Below, piece after piece: positions 24,809 through 36,646 of a stretch of 64,000 nt of DNA. The notes below the pieces were generated by a model. That model was not told the DNA's origin. It worked only from the letters and a program-made list of their open reading frames with translations, and did not search any database. Position 1 is the first letter of the stretch, and every line of letters starts with the position of its first letter. Both the position numbers and the translations under genes were made by a program. This DNA comes from Pleurodeles waltl. Its lineage: Eukaryota; Chordata; Amphibia; Caudata; Salamandridae. The stretch is from contig NC_090447.1 of NCBI RefSeq assembly GCF_031143425.1, forward strand, positions 130,467,106 to 130,531,105, written 5' to 3'.

Positions 24809-26283
24809 TTATTCCTCTGCCTCCTCTTCCTCACTGTCCACAGGCTCTACCGCTGCCACAAGACCATCTCCAGGCTCATCTTCCTGCAGAAAAGGCACCT
24901 GGCATCGCAAGGCCAGGTTGTGCAACATGCAACATGAAACGGTGATCTGGCACACCTTCTTAGCTGAGTAGTACAGGGATTCACCTGTCAGATGGAGGCA
25001 CAGGAACCTGGCCTTCAGGAGGACGAAGGGCCTTTCAATAATCCGCCTTGTACGCCCATGTGCCTCATTGTAATGTTCTCACTGGGGTCAGTAGCCATGA
25101 GAGGTTGGGGTAACCAAAGTCACCTGCAAATATCGAGGGATACCTGTTAGACACACACTAACTCTTAGGGACAACCACATACCCACACACCTACTTGTAC
25201 TGTGTGGGGACCTTGGGCTCACCTAATAGCCAAACCCGGTGCCTCTGAAGTTGGCCCATCACATATGGGATGCTGGTATTCCTTAAGATAAAGGTGTCAT
25301 GCACAGAGCCAGGATATTTGGCATTCACATGGGAGATGTACTGGTCTGCCAAACACGCCATCTGCACATTCATAGAGTGATAGCTTTTTCTATTCCTGTA
25401 AACTTGTTCATTTCTCCAGGGGGGGACAAATGCCACATGTGTACAATCAATGGCACCAATGATGTTGGGGATATCTCCCAGGGCATAAAAGTCAGCTTTC
25501 TTAGTGGCCAAATCATCCACCTGGGGGAATACGATGTAGCTGCGCATGTGTGTCAGCAGGGCTGACAACACTCTGGTCATCACATTGGAGAATATTGTCT
25601 GAGACATCCCTGATGCCATGGCCACTGTTGTTTGGAAGGAACCACTTGCCAGGAAATGGAGCACTGACAGGACCTGCACATACCTGTGGGCTGGTGGATA
25701 GCTGACATCAGGTCTGGCTCCAATTGGGCACACAGTTCTTGGATTGTGGCCCAGTCAAGCCTGACGGTTAGGATAATGTGTCTGTCCTCCATTGTTGCAA
25801 GGTCCACCGGGGGTCTGTACACTGGAGGATGTCGCCATCTCATATTCAGCCTCAGCGGTTGAAACCTATGGAAGAAAACAGTGAGCAGAGGGTCATATTC
25901 ACAAATGAATTGCACTAAGAATGTTTTTTTTTCATTTACAGAACCAGTATGTGAATCTGACAGTCAGTTGCTGTGCCAGTGTCTGCTGTGACGCAGCTAG
26001 GTGCCATGCCTTGTGCCCCCCTGAAATGGCAGCTGCCTGACCTGTGAGGAGGGACAAGTGGAAATGAGGTAATTCCACTGGCGTTGTGTGCCGTCGCGGT
26101 AGGTGGTCGAAGAATGCGCGCAACTTCGCACTGGTTATCATTGGGCCCTATGTGACCCAGGGCGGTATGCACCGCAGCAGACGTGTCTGCCATTTTCTAT
26201 ATGCTCACTCACTTGCTACTTGACCTTCAACTGGAGAGGACCTACACTGCAAGTGCTGCTGTGACCTGCGTCTGGAAGCGACA

Positions 26284-28036
26284 ATGGCTCATGTGCCTGG
26301 GAAAAGGGCCCCTGCCTTCACTGTGGAGGAGTTGGAGAAACTGGTGGATGGGGTCCTACCCTAGTACACGTTACTCTAAGGTCCTCCAGAAAAACAGGTT
26401 AGTACACTGTGAGCATGATGCGTGGGCCATGAATGTATGGAGTGCTGTGTGTGTAAGCCACATGTAGGGGGGGCTGTGGGGTCCTGGGCAGAGTGCTGCA
26501 TGTATGGTGGTCAAGGTATGTGCATAAGGGGATGGGAGGGATATGATGGGCCATGAGGATGACAGTCCGGACGGTATGACTAATCCTTTTTCTGCTGTCT
26601 TTTCCCTGCAGGTCAGCACCCACCAGAAAAAGGGTATTTGGCGTGCCATCGCCAAGGAGGTGCGGACCCTGGGCGTCTTTGGCAGGCGGAGCACCCACTG
26701 CAGCAAGAGGTGGGAGGATCTGCGCCGCTGGGCAAAGAAGACATGCACTGCACCTTCAGTCACTGGCCTCCCAACGAGGAAGGGGTGCCCATCGCAGCAT
26801 GACCCCCCTGATCCATCCTGGCGGTGGCCTATCCGGAGTTGGATGGGCGCTTGAGGGCATCACAGCAGCCACAAGGGGGTGAGTACAAAATCTGATTCAT
26901 TACTTTGCACGTGTTAAGATTTTACCTGGGTAGGGATGTGGACTGTGGATGCCCCTAGGCCAGGGGGAGCATGACAGGGTAGGTCTCTTGTTGGGCAGGC
27001 TCTGAAGCACTCCTACCCCAATAGTGGGCATCTACTACTGGGCAGGGCCCTGTGGGTTTCAGGTGTGCAGCTAATGGCGTTAGGCATTGTACCCCATGGC
27101 CTGGTGACTATCTTAGTAACTGGTAGTGCATGGCCCAGTGCATAGGGCTGCTCTCTGTGTGTTGTGTACGCCAACGGTAGTGGTGTTGCTGGCATTGACC
27201 AAGTGTATCCTCTGTCTCTCCCCCTTTTTGTTTTGTCACTCTGTCCTTGTGTGTATTAGCATCATCTGGCGGAAGAGTAGAGGCATGTCGACGGAGAGAG
27301 CTGCATCCCACATGGGCCTGGATGCCGAATCCACCGAGAGTGATTGCACCAGTGGCACGGAGGGCGAGGGGAGCACCACAACGGGGACAGAAGGGGAGAC
27401 CACAGACAGCGACTCCTTCTCTGATGGAAGCTCCCTGGTGGTGGTCGACACCTCTGGGCCCACACCAACAACAGGTACAGCCGCCACCCCCCCAACCAGC
27501 ACCGCCCTCTTAGCAGCACCTCATTGTGTTTCCCATGCCCGCTCACCCAGGAGGGTGGGCATCTCCTTCGCCCCAGGCACCTCAGGCCGTGCCCCACTGC
27601 CCTCAGTGAGGAGGCTATTGACCTCCTGATATCGCTCACTGTTGGGCAGTCAACAATTCTGAATGCCATCCAGGGTGTCAAGAGGCATTTGCAACAAACA
27701 AATGCATACCTGGAGGGCATTCACTCTGGTGTGACGGCCCAACAGAGAGCATTTCAGGCTCTGTCCTCAGCACTGATTGCAGCCCTTGTCCCTGTCTCTA
27801 GCCTCCCCCACCAGCTTCCTCTACTCCTTCCCAACCCCCTCAACCCCAGCCGATCCCAAGCACACCTTCAGACTAGCATTCACCTAAATCAACACACAAA
27901 AGTGGCTCAGGCAAACACAAGCACCACACTTCATCTCACAGGCACTCACAGAAGCACCATCCCCATGCAGACACACCAACATCTACTGCCTCCACTGTGT
28001 CCCACACCTCCTCATCATCCACCTCCTTCCCAGTAG
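26284..28036 (+). pseudogene. Harbinger Myb/SANT-like gene 2, inside transposase intron (broken)
   Basis: Exon 1 (26284-26397) starts MAHVPGKRAPAFTVEELEKL and has two stop codons, ending at CAG|GTTAGT. Exon 2 (26612-26878), after TTTTCCCTGCAG, carries the rest of a SANT/Myb-like fold: GIWRAIAKEV, STHCSKRWEDLRRWAKK. Exon 3 starts at 27260 after GTGTATTAG; it codes for an acidic Ser/Thr/Glu stretch (27284-27480), then after a frameshift a helical segment LSEEAIDLLISLTVGQ and a glutamine-containing coil (27600-27790). It is distinct in sequence from gene 1. No DDE domain is present. The product was probably a DNA-binding partner or regulator; its exact role is unknown. Confidence 0.65.
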
Positions 28037-29176
28037 CGTCTCCACTCACACCTGGATACACTACATCCTCATCCACTACCTCCATCACCAGCACACCCAT
28101 CGCAACACACCCCTCACTGGCAATCACCACCCACACATCCATGCACACGTCCCCTGTGTCCTCTCCCACTGTGTCTGTGACCCCTCCTCCCAAAGTACAC
28201 AAACGCACGCACCCACCCACCCAACAGCCGTCCACCTCACAACAGCATCCAGCCCATGCACCTGCACCCAAACACAGCAGACAGACACCTCCTACAACCA
28301 CTCCCTCTTCCTCCACTCCCAAACCCTCTCCCTCTTCCCGCCCCAGTGTCTCTAAGAAGCTTTTCCTGGCAAACATTGACCTCTTCACTACCCCTCCCCC
28401 GTCCTTCCCCTCTGGCCAGGGTGTCCAGAACCCAGGCCAGCACCTCAGCCACCAAGTCGATGTCCGCTGTGGTACCTGCAACTCACAGAGTCTCAAAGGG
28501 GGCACCCGTCAGCCCAGCCAGTGTGCCAGCAGCCCCTGCAAAGGACAAAACCATTCCACCACCTGCCCAGGTGAAGAGGGGGACAGCATGCAGCAAGGGC
28601 AAGGAGCACGAACCACCCAGCAAGGCTTCCTCAAAAACTCCAGCTGCCAGGCCCAAGGTCACACCATCATTTGCCAAGGTGAGGAAGGGGCAGAAAACAC
28701 AAGGCAAGGCACTTCAGCCGGCAGAGGCTGCAGATGAAGGACTGGTGGCTTCCAGCACAACCACCAGCCCCACCACCTGCACAGCGGGCAGCACCGCCAG
28801 CAGCCCCGCCGCTAGCACCGCCACCTGCACCGCTACCTGCACCACTATCTGTACCGCCGCTAGCACCACTACTGTCAGCAGCAGCAGCCACAGTGGGCAG
28901 CCATCTGAGGCTGCAGGAGAAGGGCTGGAGCCTCCCTCCACCAGTGGCAGCACCGGCACCTGCACCACGGGCAGCACCTCCACCTGCACTGCTGCTGGCA
29001 CTACCTCAGGCCCCGCCACAAGCACCTCCACCTGCACCGCTGACAGTAAGACCACTACCAGCAGCAGCAGCCCCAGTTGGCAGCCGACCGAGGCTGCAGG
29101 AGACGGGCTGGAGCCTCCCACCACTACCGGCAGCTCCCCCGCCAGCACCGGCACTACCACTAGTTTGCAGCCTTAG
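27997..29176 (+). other. Ser/Thr/Pro/Ala-rich coding-like region with internal repeats
   Basis: Two overlapping open frames (27997-28737 and 28256-29176) have extreme Ser/Thr/Pro/Ala composition. The second repeats a module of GEGLEPPSTSGS-type sequence followed by TCT-rich runs at about 28730-28880, 28900-29040 and 29070-29176. It continues gene 2 in the same direction and may be its 3' end or a low-complexity tail. Composition alone can keep frames open here, so real translation is uncertain. Confidence 0.45.
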
Positions 29177-29267
29177 CTGCCGCAGGATGGAGTCTAGCCC
29201 TGCCTCCATGGACTATCATGCAACCTGTTCCCCGCAAATCTCGTGCCTCAGACACCCAGGTGAGAGA

Positions 29268-29620
29268 CTGTGACCTTGCACCATCCAGGATGAAGCACAC
29301 TGGGCACAAAGCCCCCTCCAGAACCAGTGGAGATATGCATCCAATCACCCTATCCTTGGCAGGATGAAGCACACTGGCCACAAAGCCCCCTCCAGAACCA
29401 GTGGAAGAAGGCATCCACTTGGAAAACTGTGGCTTTGCACTCCCCAGGACCAAGCATTGGGCACACCACCCACTTGAGAGACTTGTGAGACAGTGGCTTT
29501 GCATTCCCCAGGACCAAGCAGTGGGCAAACCACCCACTAGAGAGACTGTGGCCTTGCACGCCCCAGGACCAAGCTGTGGGCATGGAGCCCCCTCGAGGAG
29601 CAGTGGCATTATTCCATCTT
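29268..29620. repeat. Imperfect ~60-bp tandem repeat near Harbinger right end
   Basis: Units carrying CCAGGA(C/T)(C/G)AAGC, (T/C)TGGGCA and CCCCCTC or CACCCACT recur about six times, at roughly 29283, 29361, 29447, 29509 and 29566. Such subterminal repeats can bind transposase partners. Confidence 0.65.
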
Positions 29621-32182
29621 CCGGCTGAGGTGCCTGTGTGTTTTTGACTTGATGCCCCTGCAGTGTTCTCTCCATATTGAGGCAGGAGTCAAGTGTGGGC
29701 TTGGCCCATGATTTTTGACCCAGTGGCCCACGGACATTTTGAATGGACAATGTACATATTGTATATTTTTGTAAATTATGTTTGTCTATTTATTACGTAT
29801 ATCTGCCTATTTCTAAAATATCACTGTTTAATTCAATTCTTTTTGTCCTTGCGTTCTTCCAGGGGGTTACGGGGTGTAAATGTAATGTTGATGAATGTGT
29901 TTGTGTGTATGGTGTTGTGGGTGAGGGTGGGGGTGGGGGTGTTGCGTGTTGCGTGTGTCTGTCACTCTCTTTTTCCTCCCTCTCTCCCCTGTGTACTAGG
30001 TGCAGTACTCACCGTGGTCGTCGCCGCCGCCTTTCATATTCCTGGTAGATGAGGAGGTAGACCAGCATGGGCAGGACCTGCAACTCGGGCTCCATGGCGT
30101 CCTGGTTCTTCGTTGAGTGTCGAGAGCTGAGTGGTTTCCCTTCCAAGTCCTGTTTCTGCCGTGCTTTTGATGGCATTGGTACTGCCCCGGAAAAGCTGGC
30201 AGATTGGCGGGTTGTGATGGGGTGGACAGTACATTGTCTTCCGCCTGTCTGTTGCCAGTTACCGCCACGGTGTTTGTTGCTACCGCCGTGGTGGTCACAG
30301 TGTTAAAGTGACTGGCTGTGTTGGCGGCTTCCGCCGTGGTCGTGATCCCATTTTTTTTACCACCAGCCTGTTGGCGGTATTACCGGTGCTTTAACACCGA
30401 CCACCAGGGTTGTAATGAGGGCTTAGTAATGTGTTTTATATGTCCTGACAGGGAAATACTGCTAAATTCATTTTTCACTGTTGCAAGGCCTGTCCCTCTC
30501 ATAGGTTAACATGGGAGCTACCTTTAAATATGATGAAAGTGTAGATTCCCTTTGGAAGCAGATAGACATGTGGAGCTTGGGGTCTCTGAGCTCACAATTT
30601 AAAAATACATCTTTTAGTAAAGTTGATTTTAAGATTGTGTGTTTGAAAATGCTACTTTTAGAAAGTGAGCATTTTCTTGCTTAAACCATTTCTGTGACTG
30701 CCTGTTTGTGGATTCCTTGTCTGGGTCAGTTTGACAGTTGGGTTGGTTGCACCTCTCAATAGACAGTGACACAAAGGGAGCTGGGGTGTAGTCTGCATTT
30801 CCTGATGAACCATCTGCGCTAGGAGGGAGGGGAGGAGTGGTAACTCACACCTGAAAGGGCTGTGACTGCTCTCACACAATGCAGTCTCCAACCCCCTTGT
30901 GTGTGTCTGGGGAATGCCCTGGGCAGGGCAGGATTTCACAAACAAGAGTGACTTTTCTTTGAAGTAAGCCTCCTTCAAAGGGCAGAATGGGTCTAAGAAG
31001 TGCACTCAAACCACAGACTTTATAACACTTCTAGAAACTAAGAGGAAACTCTGCCTGGAGAAGAGCTGAGGAAGAAGAGCTGCCCTGCCTGTGACTGTGA
31101 TTTGTGGAGCTATCCTGCAGTTGCTGCTTCGGCCTGTGCTAGAGGATAAAAACTGGACTTTGTGCACCTTCCTGCTTGTGAAGAACTCTCCAAGGGCTTG
31201 AATTAGAGCTTGCCTCCTGTTGCTGAAGTTTCAGGGACAGCAAGGACTTCTCTCTGCCAGCACCTGGAGCCTCTGCTGAGACTCCTACCCTGCCAAGTGG
31301 TGCCCATCCAGTTCCTGGGACCCTGAAAGGAGAAACTATCAGAATAAGAGTCAGAAATCCATGCACAGACTGCCGTGTGAGGAAAAGATTGACACAACAC
31401 TGAGACGCAGCTGAGAAATTGACACGCCGCTGACTTTGTGGCTGAAAATCGATGCTCGCCTACAGCGCGGCTGGAAGATCGACGCACGCGGCTGGAGAAA
31501 CGATGCGCAGCATCGCTGACGGAGGCTAGTGAGATGACAACCCGTGCTGTGTGGTTTTTGGATCATCGTGCAAAAGGATTTCCGACGCAAACATCCCTGG
31601 GCGTGTAAAAACAACACAAGGCCCGCCTGGAACCGAGAATGCTGTTCGAATAGACGCATCGCTCTCCTGCGGAGAGAAGAAACAATGCACCCCGACTCGA
31701 CTGAAGGAGAAACGCCGCACAGTCTCGCTCGTGAGTAATATCGACGCATCGCAAGCCCCTTTTGACACACAATCACCCGTGCAAGGTTATTTTTGACGCA
31801 CCCAGGTACATTTCCACGCTAACAGCGTTAACGTTGTGTTTAAAATTACATGAAGACTCTTTTTGTTTTTTAACTGATAACTTGACTTGTGTATTGTGAA
31901 TTTTTGTCGTTTTGGTCCTGTTTTGTTTAGATAAATATTTTCTACTTTTCTAAACCTGTGTTGTGTCATTTTGTAGTGTTTTCATTAAGTTACTGTGTGT
32001 GTTGGTACAAATACTTTACACCTAGCACTCTGAAGTTAAGCCTGCTGCTTGTGCCAAGCTACCAAGGGGGTGAGCGGGGGTTAGCTGAGGGTGATTATCT
32101 TTTACCCTGACTAGAGTGAGGGTCCTTGCTGGGACAGGGGGTAACCTGACTGCCAACCAAAGACCCCATTTCTAAGTGGCAC

Positions 32183-35100
32183 ATTGTATGAAACTGGGTT
32201 ATTGGTTGCGCGGAAGGGGACCACCACTCAAGCAACAACTGCAATATTTGGTAGGGTGAACCACAAAAGTCACTAAATTAAGCTGTGTTTAACCCTATGA
32301 TAGCTTGGCACAAAAGCAGTCATACGTACCCTAGAGGTAATGAGTAAGGTATTCATGCAGCACACAAGGACTAATAAAGGGAAAACACAGCACAAGAAAA
32401 ATCCTATACAAATGTAAAAACTTTGAATAAATAAAATCCAACCAGTTGAGTCTAAGTTATGAACGTTTAAAGTTTTTAGTGAAATCTAGAGCCTAAAACA
32501 TCAAAGTGCCAACTGCCGGTGTCTGGTCTCAGCTTATTTTCAGATTCAGAATGTGTTTATAAACGTTCTAAGAGAAGGTTGCATCTTCAGGGGAGCAGGG
32601 CAGCAGGTGGTATCCAAGGTGGAGGTGTTATCATCAGGTAGCCATTGGACAAGGTCGCTGTGAGGATTTTTACCTTTGGATTTGGACACTTTTTTGGAGA
32701 TCAGATTCTTCTTCTGGAATGAAGCTGCAGTATGTAGCCAAAGAGTACTCCTCTAGGCTGGATACCTTCATCGAGAAATCCGGCTAAAAAGGATGTGCTG
32801 CTGCATAGAATAACATAGCAAAAGCCACTGCAAAGTCAGGCTGACCACAATGCACCTTGGGCAGATTGGCTGGCAGGTGGCCCTGGTTTCTTGTCAGTTC
32901 ACCCGTTGGTTTGTCTTGGAAATGTTTCCAAGCTCCAGCTTTTAGGGTAAGGAGGTACAATCAACACTTCTTCCAAGGGTCCAGGACCTCAGGGGCAATA
33001 CTTGGGGTGAGGAATCACCATAGAAGCTATCAGCATTGTGGTTCAGGACCCCAGGGGCTTCTTATGTCCCTGTAGCTCCCTGCATGATTCCAGACAATTA
33101 GCCCTTGGAGTCACTCTGGTGGTCCTGGGGTCAAGGAGAATGTCCAGTTCTCCTTCTTCAGACAGCAGGGCATGAAGGCAACCCTTTCAGCAGCAGGGCA
33201 TCCTGCCTGCCTTCATGACAGCAGGGCAGTTCTTCTTCTGAATGTTCCACAGATCCATGAGTGTACTGAAGAGTGGTTCTAAGGATCTCAAAATGTCTAC
33301 CACTTGCCAGCCTCTATATGTGGGGGACACCTTGTCCCACCTCATCTGTCAAGACTCCAAACTGTGGTGAAAAAAGCTTTGTTTCAGGTTCCCTTGTGTG
33401 CCCTGGAGGCAAGTCTTTGGAAGTGAAAGTGGGGCAGGATGCAGCACCACCCCCCAGCCATCCGGGCAAAATGGTCCAAGCTGCCACACCTACTCCCATT
33501 TGTGTCACTGTCTTGGAGGAATATACAAACTTCAACAGCAGAACCATTCACATTCATGGGGACAAGGACCCTGGTAAAAGACACAAATAGATATGACAAG
33601 AATATGGCAACATTCTAAAAAGAAGGTAGAAACAATTACAGGGCTATCCTGTATTCATGGGAACTTGTGTAGTACATTCATAACAAGAACAAATGGTTCC
33701 CTCAGAAAAAGCTTTCTGCCTAATCTTTTTTGCACAAACTATTTGAGGGATCACACGCACTTTCTGTTGTATATAGATCAGTAGATTTATTTTCTTGGGT
33801 AGACAAATAATTAGATATGAACACATTCGGGCTCCAATAAAAATGTTGCAGTGTAAGTCAGGTGTGGCAAGGGCGATTAATGGTGCACATGTAGTATTTA
33901 CACAGAATAATACACTGTAGGATAGTAGTGCACTCGAAGTAGCAAGGAACGCATATATGAAGTATACTGTACAAACAAAGTTGACTGTCAGACAACAGTA
34001 AAATAAGTCAATGTTTTGACCCCCTATAGAAATTCACTGGAGTCTTCATCAGGACAAATAACATTAGTAGCAATCCTAATGATGACAGGCTGCCAGGGGA
34101 GTGTCCACGCTGCTGCTACAATAGCAGTCATTGTACGAATCTGTTGATAGTGTAGCCCATTTAGGAGTTTATAATGTTTCTCCATGACCACTGTTATAGG
34201 CAATGTTGTTACAACGAGAAAATGAAGCAATGACTTGCCCTTCACATGGGGATAGAGCAGTCTGTCTGTCTGTCAGAGTCATTGATTTATGGAATTTTTT
34301 AAATAAACCCTGCTTTAAGAGGTTGTTTATTTAATCCCTGTAATTACCAGGTGGTCACCAGTACAGGGCAGACACCCGCCTTATTTGTGCAATACGATCT
34401 TCCACCACACAGACAAAAGAGTTCCCTGCTGTGGTAATCTCTAATTTGTGTGGTAGTCTTCTGCTGGAGGTGAACGAGGCGACTTTCTCTACCAAATGCA
34501 CCTGGTCGGTCCACCTCCAAGTCTAAATGACCGCCATAGCTAATAATGTTGCAAGCTGAGATGGTGGATTACTAAATAGTTTATATATACAACTATGTGA
34601 CCGATGGTGGTAACTTTGAAAAATAAACATTTATTGCATTAATACGATAAGCTGATAGGTCAGGTTTGCAGAATTTGAAATTGAAGACAGGATGGTTAGT
34701 TCTTGCATCTGTCCCTTTAATTGGATGTAACTATGTTTTTGCATTGTTTCTCATAAATCAACTGATTTTAAAGCTATGTGGCAGAAACATGTTTAGTAGG
34801 AATATGGGCTGGTGCAGTTTCAATAATTAATATATTATTCCAGCTCCTGCTTGTCTATTTGTTTTTGCCATCTTCAGTTGATAAGCCTTTGAAGTACTGT
34901 CCAACACACATTTTAAATGAGTAACAATGCAAAATAAAATAGGCAAATGACAGATGTTATTTCAATGTTATTTCAAAGGGGGCATAAGGAAGGAGGAAAA
35001 TTAAGTTAACTTCTGTAGAAGAACATAAAGCAAGTGGGTGGCAGAAGAACAGGGAACACAATAGATAACAACATAGTGCATTGAAGGAACACTCTTTTTG

Positions 35101-36646
35101 GCTAGAAATACCTGAAACATAAAAAAAATAAACATCTGGTGCGGAACAAAAGGAATCACTAAAGGTGATTAGACAATACTTATTTAATTCAAATACTAAC
35201 ATGTTTTATCCACTACTCAATTAAAAAAACATAAATGACTGTCTGGAAAGACCTGTCGAATAAGCAGTGCCACTTTTACACAACCTGTAAGCATTGCTGT
35301 CAATTGTTTTCTACATCATGTGGCATAAAAATCCAGATGTCAAGGATCAGGGCATTTCTTACATAAATGATAACACCTTCAGTATAATCAAGATATACAG
35401 TATGTTCTCTTCTCAAAAGATTCAAATAACCTCTATAAAGTCGTCAATCAAAAGGGGGTAATGTACAGTGCTACAATTGTACACATTACTGATGAATAAA
35501 ACCTTCTGGTCCACTGCCTGGGAGCTATTTGCATCTCACCGCAGTGGAGGCATTCAAAGTTGTTATAGTATAGCCCAATATGAAAGAGCCCTCTTTGCCA
35601 AACAACATTGAAGGTTTTCATTTCCAGGACATGTAAATAATTTCTTACAAAACCATCAAATAGTTATTTGTCCATGTGTTATCCATAATACAAACAATGA
35701 GAGAATGGACCACCTCTGTTTGAGGACCCACCACTGATACGTATTTGGTAGGTGAGAGCTTCCATCCTTAAGCTGGGAGGCAGACAGTTCTATTGAGGTT
35801 TTTAAATTATTAGGAGGCTAGATTCACTGTCTTTATACTCTGGACTCTGTTGTGTTAAATAAAAAAATGCATTACACGTCTCCTACTATTAAAATAATTT
35901 GCACCCTGCCCCATAAACATTTAGACCCGCTTTTAAGGGTGACTTTATAAGTTTTAATTAGGAAGGTTTAGGCCTTGCAAAAGGTTTATTTTGCCTTCTC
36001 TAATGGCAGTATAAACACTTCTACTTCTTTGCAGGTTTCAACTACACCATCACACTAGTGCTCCTTGCCATAGGATTCCTTGCAAGTCAATTTAATATCA
36101 ACATTCAATTTGTTTTGCTTTTTGAAACTGTACCTCTAGGCTGCAGGGGCAGGCCTGAAAACATGGACTGCTTTAGTGGGTGGTACAACGCAATGAGTGC
36201 TGCAGCCCACTAACAGTTTTTAATGTAAAGGTCCTGGATACATGGAGTAACATATACGAGGGACCTCGAAGTAAATTAAAGGTGCAAATCAAGTATACAC
36301 AAATGTGCACTTGTTTAGAGAAGACAGCACAAGCACCTTACCACTGATTGGCAGGTGTAAAGTGCACATAGTAAAGCCAACACACGTAGCTCAATGCCCC
36401 TCACAGGTGTGTCACTCTAGCCATTTAGGTTTAAGCATCGTAGGATGGACAGGAAAGGGTAGAAAAGAGGGAAGGTGGTGCATAGAGGAATAAAGGAGGG
36501 TTCACACTAGATAAATATTGGCAAAGGTTGAGGAGGAAGTAGCAGAACAGAAAAACAAGGGCCACTCTCAGTCAGACAAAGCAAGAAAGTCCAATAGTAT
36601 ATGATAAATTTAGACTTTTGACAATCCAAAGCATTTTTAGGGATCC
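32183..36646. other. Old unassigned repeats
   Basis: No coding remnant is recognised. Around 33990-34070 the sequence TTTTGACCCCCTATAG...GTCTTCATCAGG resembles termini I associate with dispersed vertebrate retroelements, but the family cannot be named. The rest is AT-rich without visible structure. Confidence 0.45.

Larger units (their letters stand above)
24809..30095 (-). pseudogene. Harbinger DDE transposase (HARBI1-like), three coding exons, broken
   Basis: Exon 1 (30095-30013) codes for a short start MEPELQVLP with Tyr-rich then Arg-rich residues, ending at a GTGAGT donor. Exon 2 (25865-25223) begins after CTTCCATAG in matching phase. It has a helical N-terminal part, a frameshift near 25700, FLASGSFQ, the first catalytic Asp in GAIDCTHV and the second in GSVHDTFIL, and ends at a GTGAGC donor. 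Exon 3 (25123-24809) begins after TTTGCAG with GDFGYPNLSWLLTPVR, then a ~10-bp loss, the catalytic Glu block YNEAHGRTRRIIER, HNLALR, and an acidic end. The nuclease fold cuts and joins transposon DNA. The first intron is ~4.1 kb and contains Myb-like gene 2 on the opposite strand. Confidence 0.85.
22160..30423. mobile_element. Autonomous-type PIF/Harbinger transposon, 8.26 kb
   Basis: The left end AGGCCCTCATTACAACC and the complement of the right end (AGCCCTCATTACAACC) form terminal inverted repeats, continuing imperfectly into (C/T)TGG(C/T)GG. TAG at 22157-22159 and 30424-30426 is the likely 3-bp target duplication. The flanks belong to one older repeat. Inside are a minus-strand DDE transposase and two plus-strand Myb/SANT-type genes, all with inactivating lesions. 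Canonical Harbingers carry one transposase and one Myb-like gene and are shorter, so the extra gene and size are unusual. Confidence 0.8.
21671..32175 (-). mobile_element. LTR-like repeat (~2.2 kb) split by Harbinger
   Basis: GTGGCAC occurs directly before (21664-21670) and after (32176-32182) this interval. Read on the minus strand, the inner ends begin TTAGAAATGG and finish GTTTAACA, which looks like LTR termini with the first two bases lost. Without the Harbinger insert and its 3-bp duplication the element is 2,238 bp. No coding region is seen in it. A stretch at 31380-31800 contains many GACGCATCG-like short motifs. It could be a solo LTR or another non-coding element; the family is unknown. 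Confidence 0.5.

Noticed and set aside
27936..28505. 189-codon minus-strand Val/Gly-rich frame
   Set aside because: Antisense of the Ser/Thr/Pro-rich region; composition artefact.
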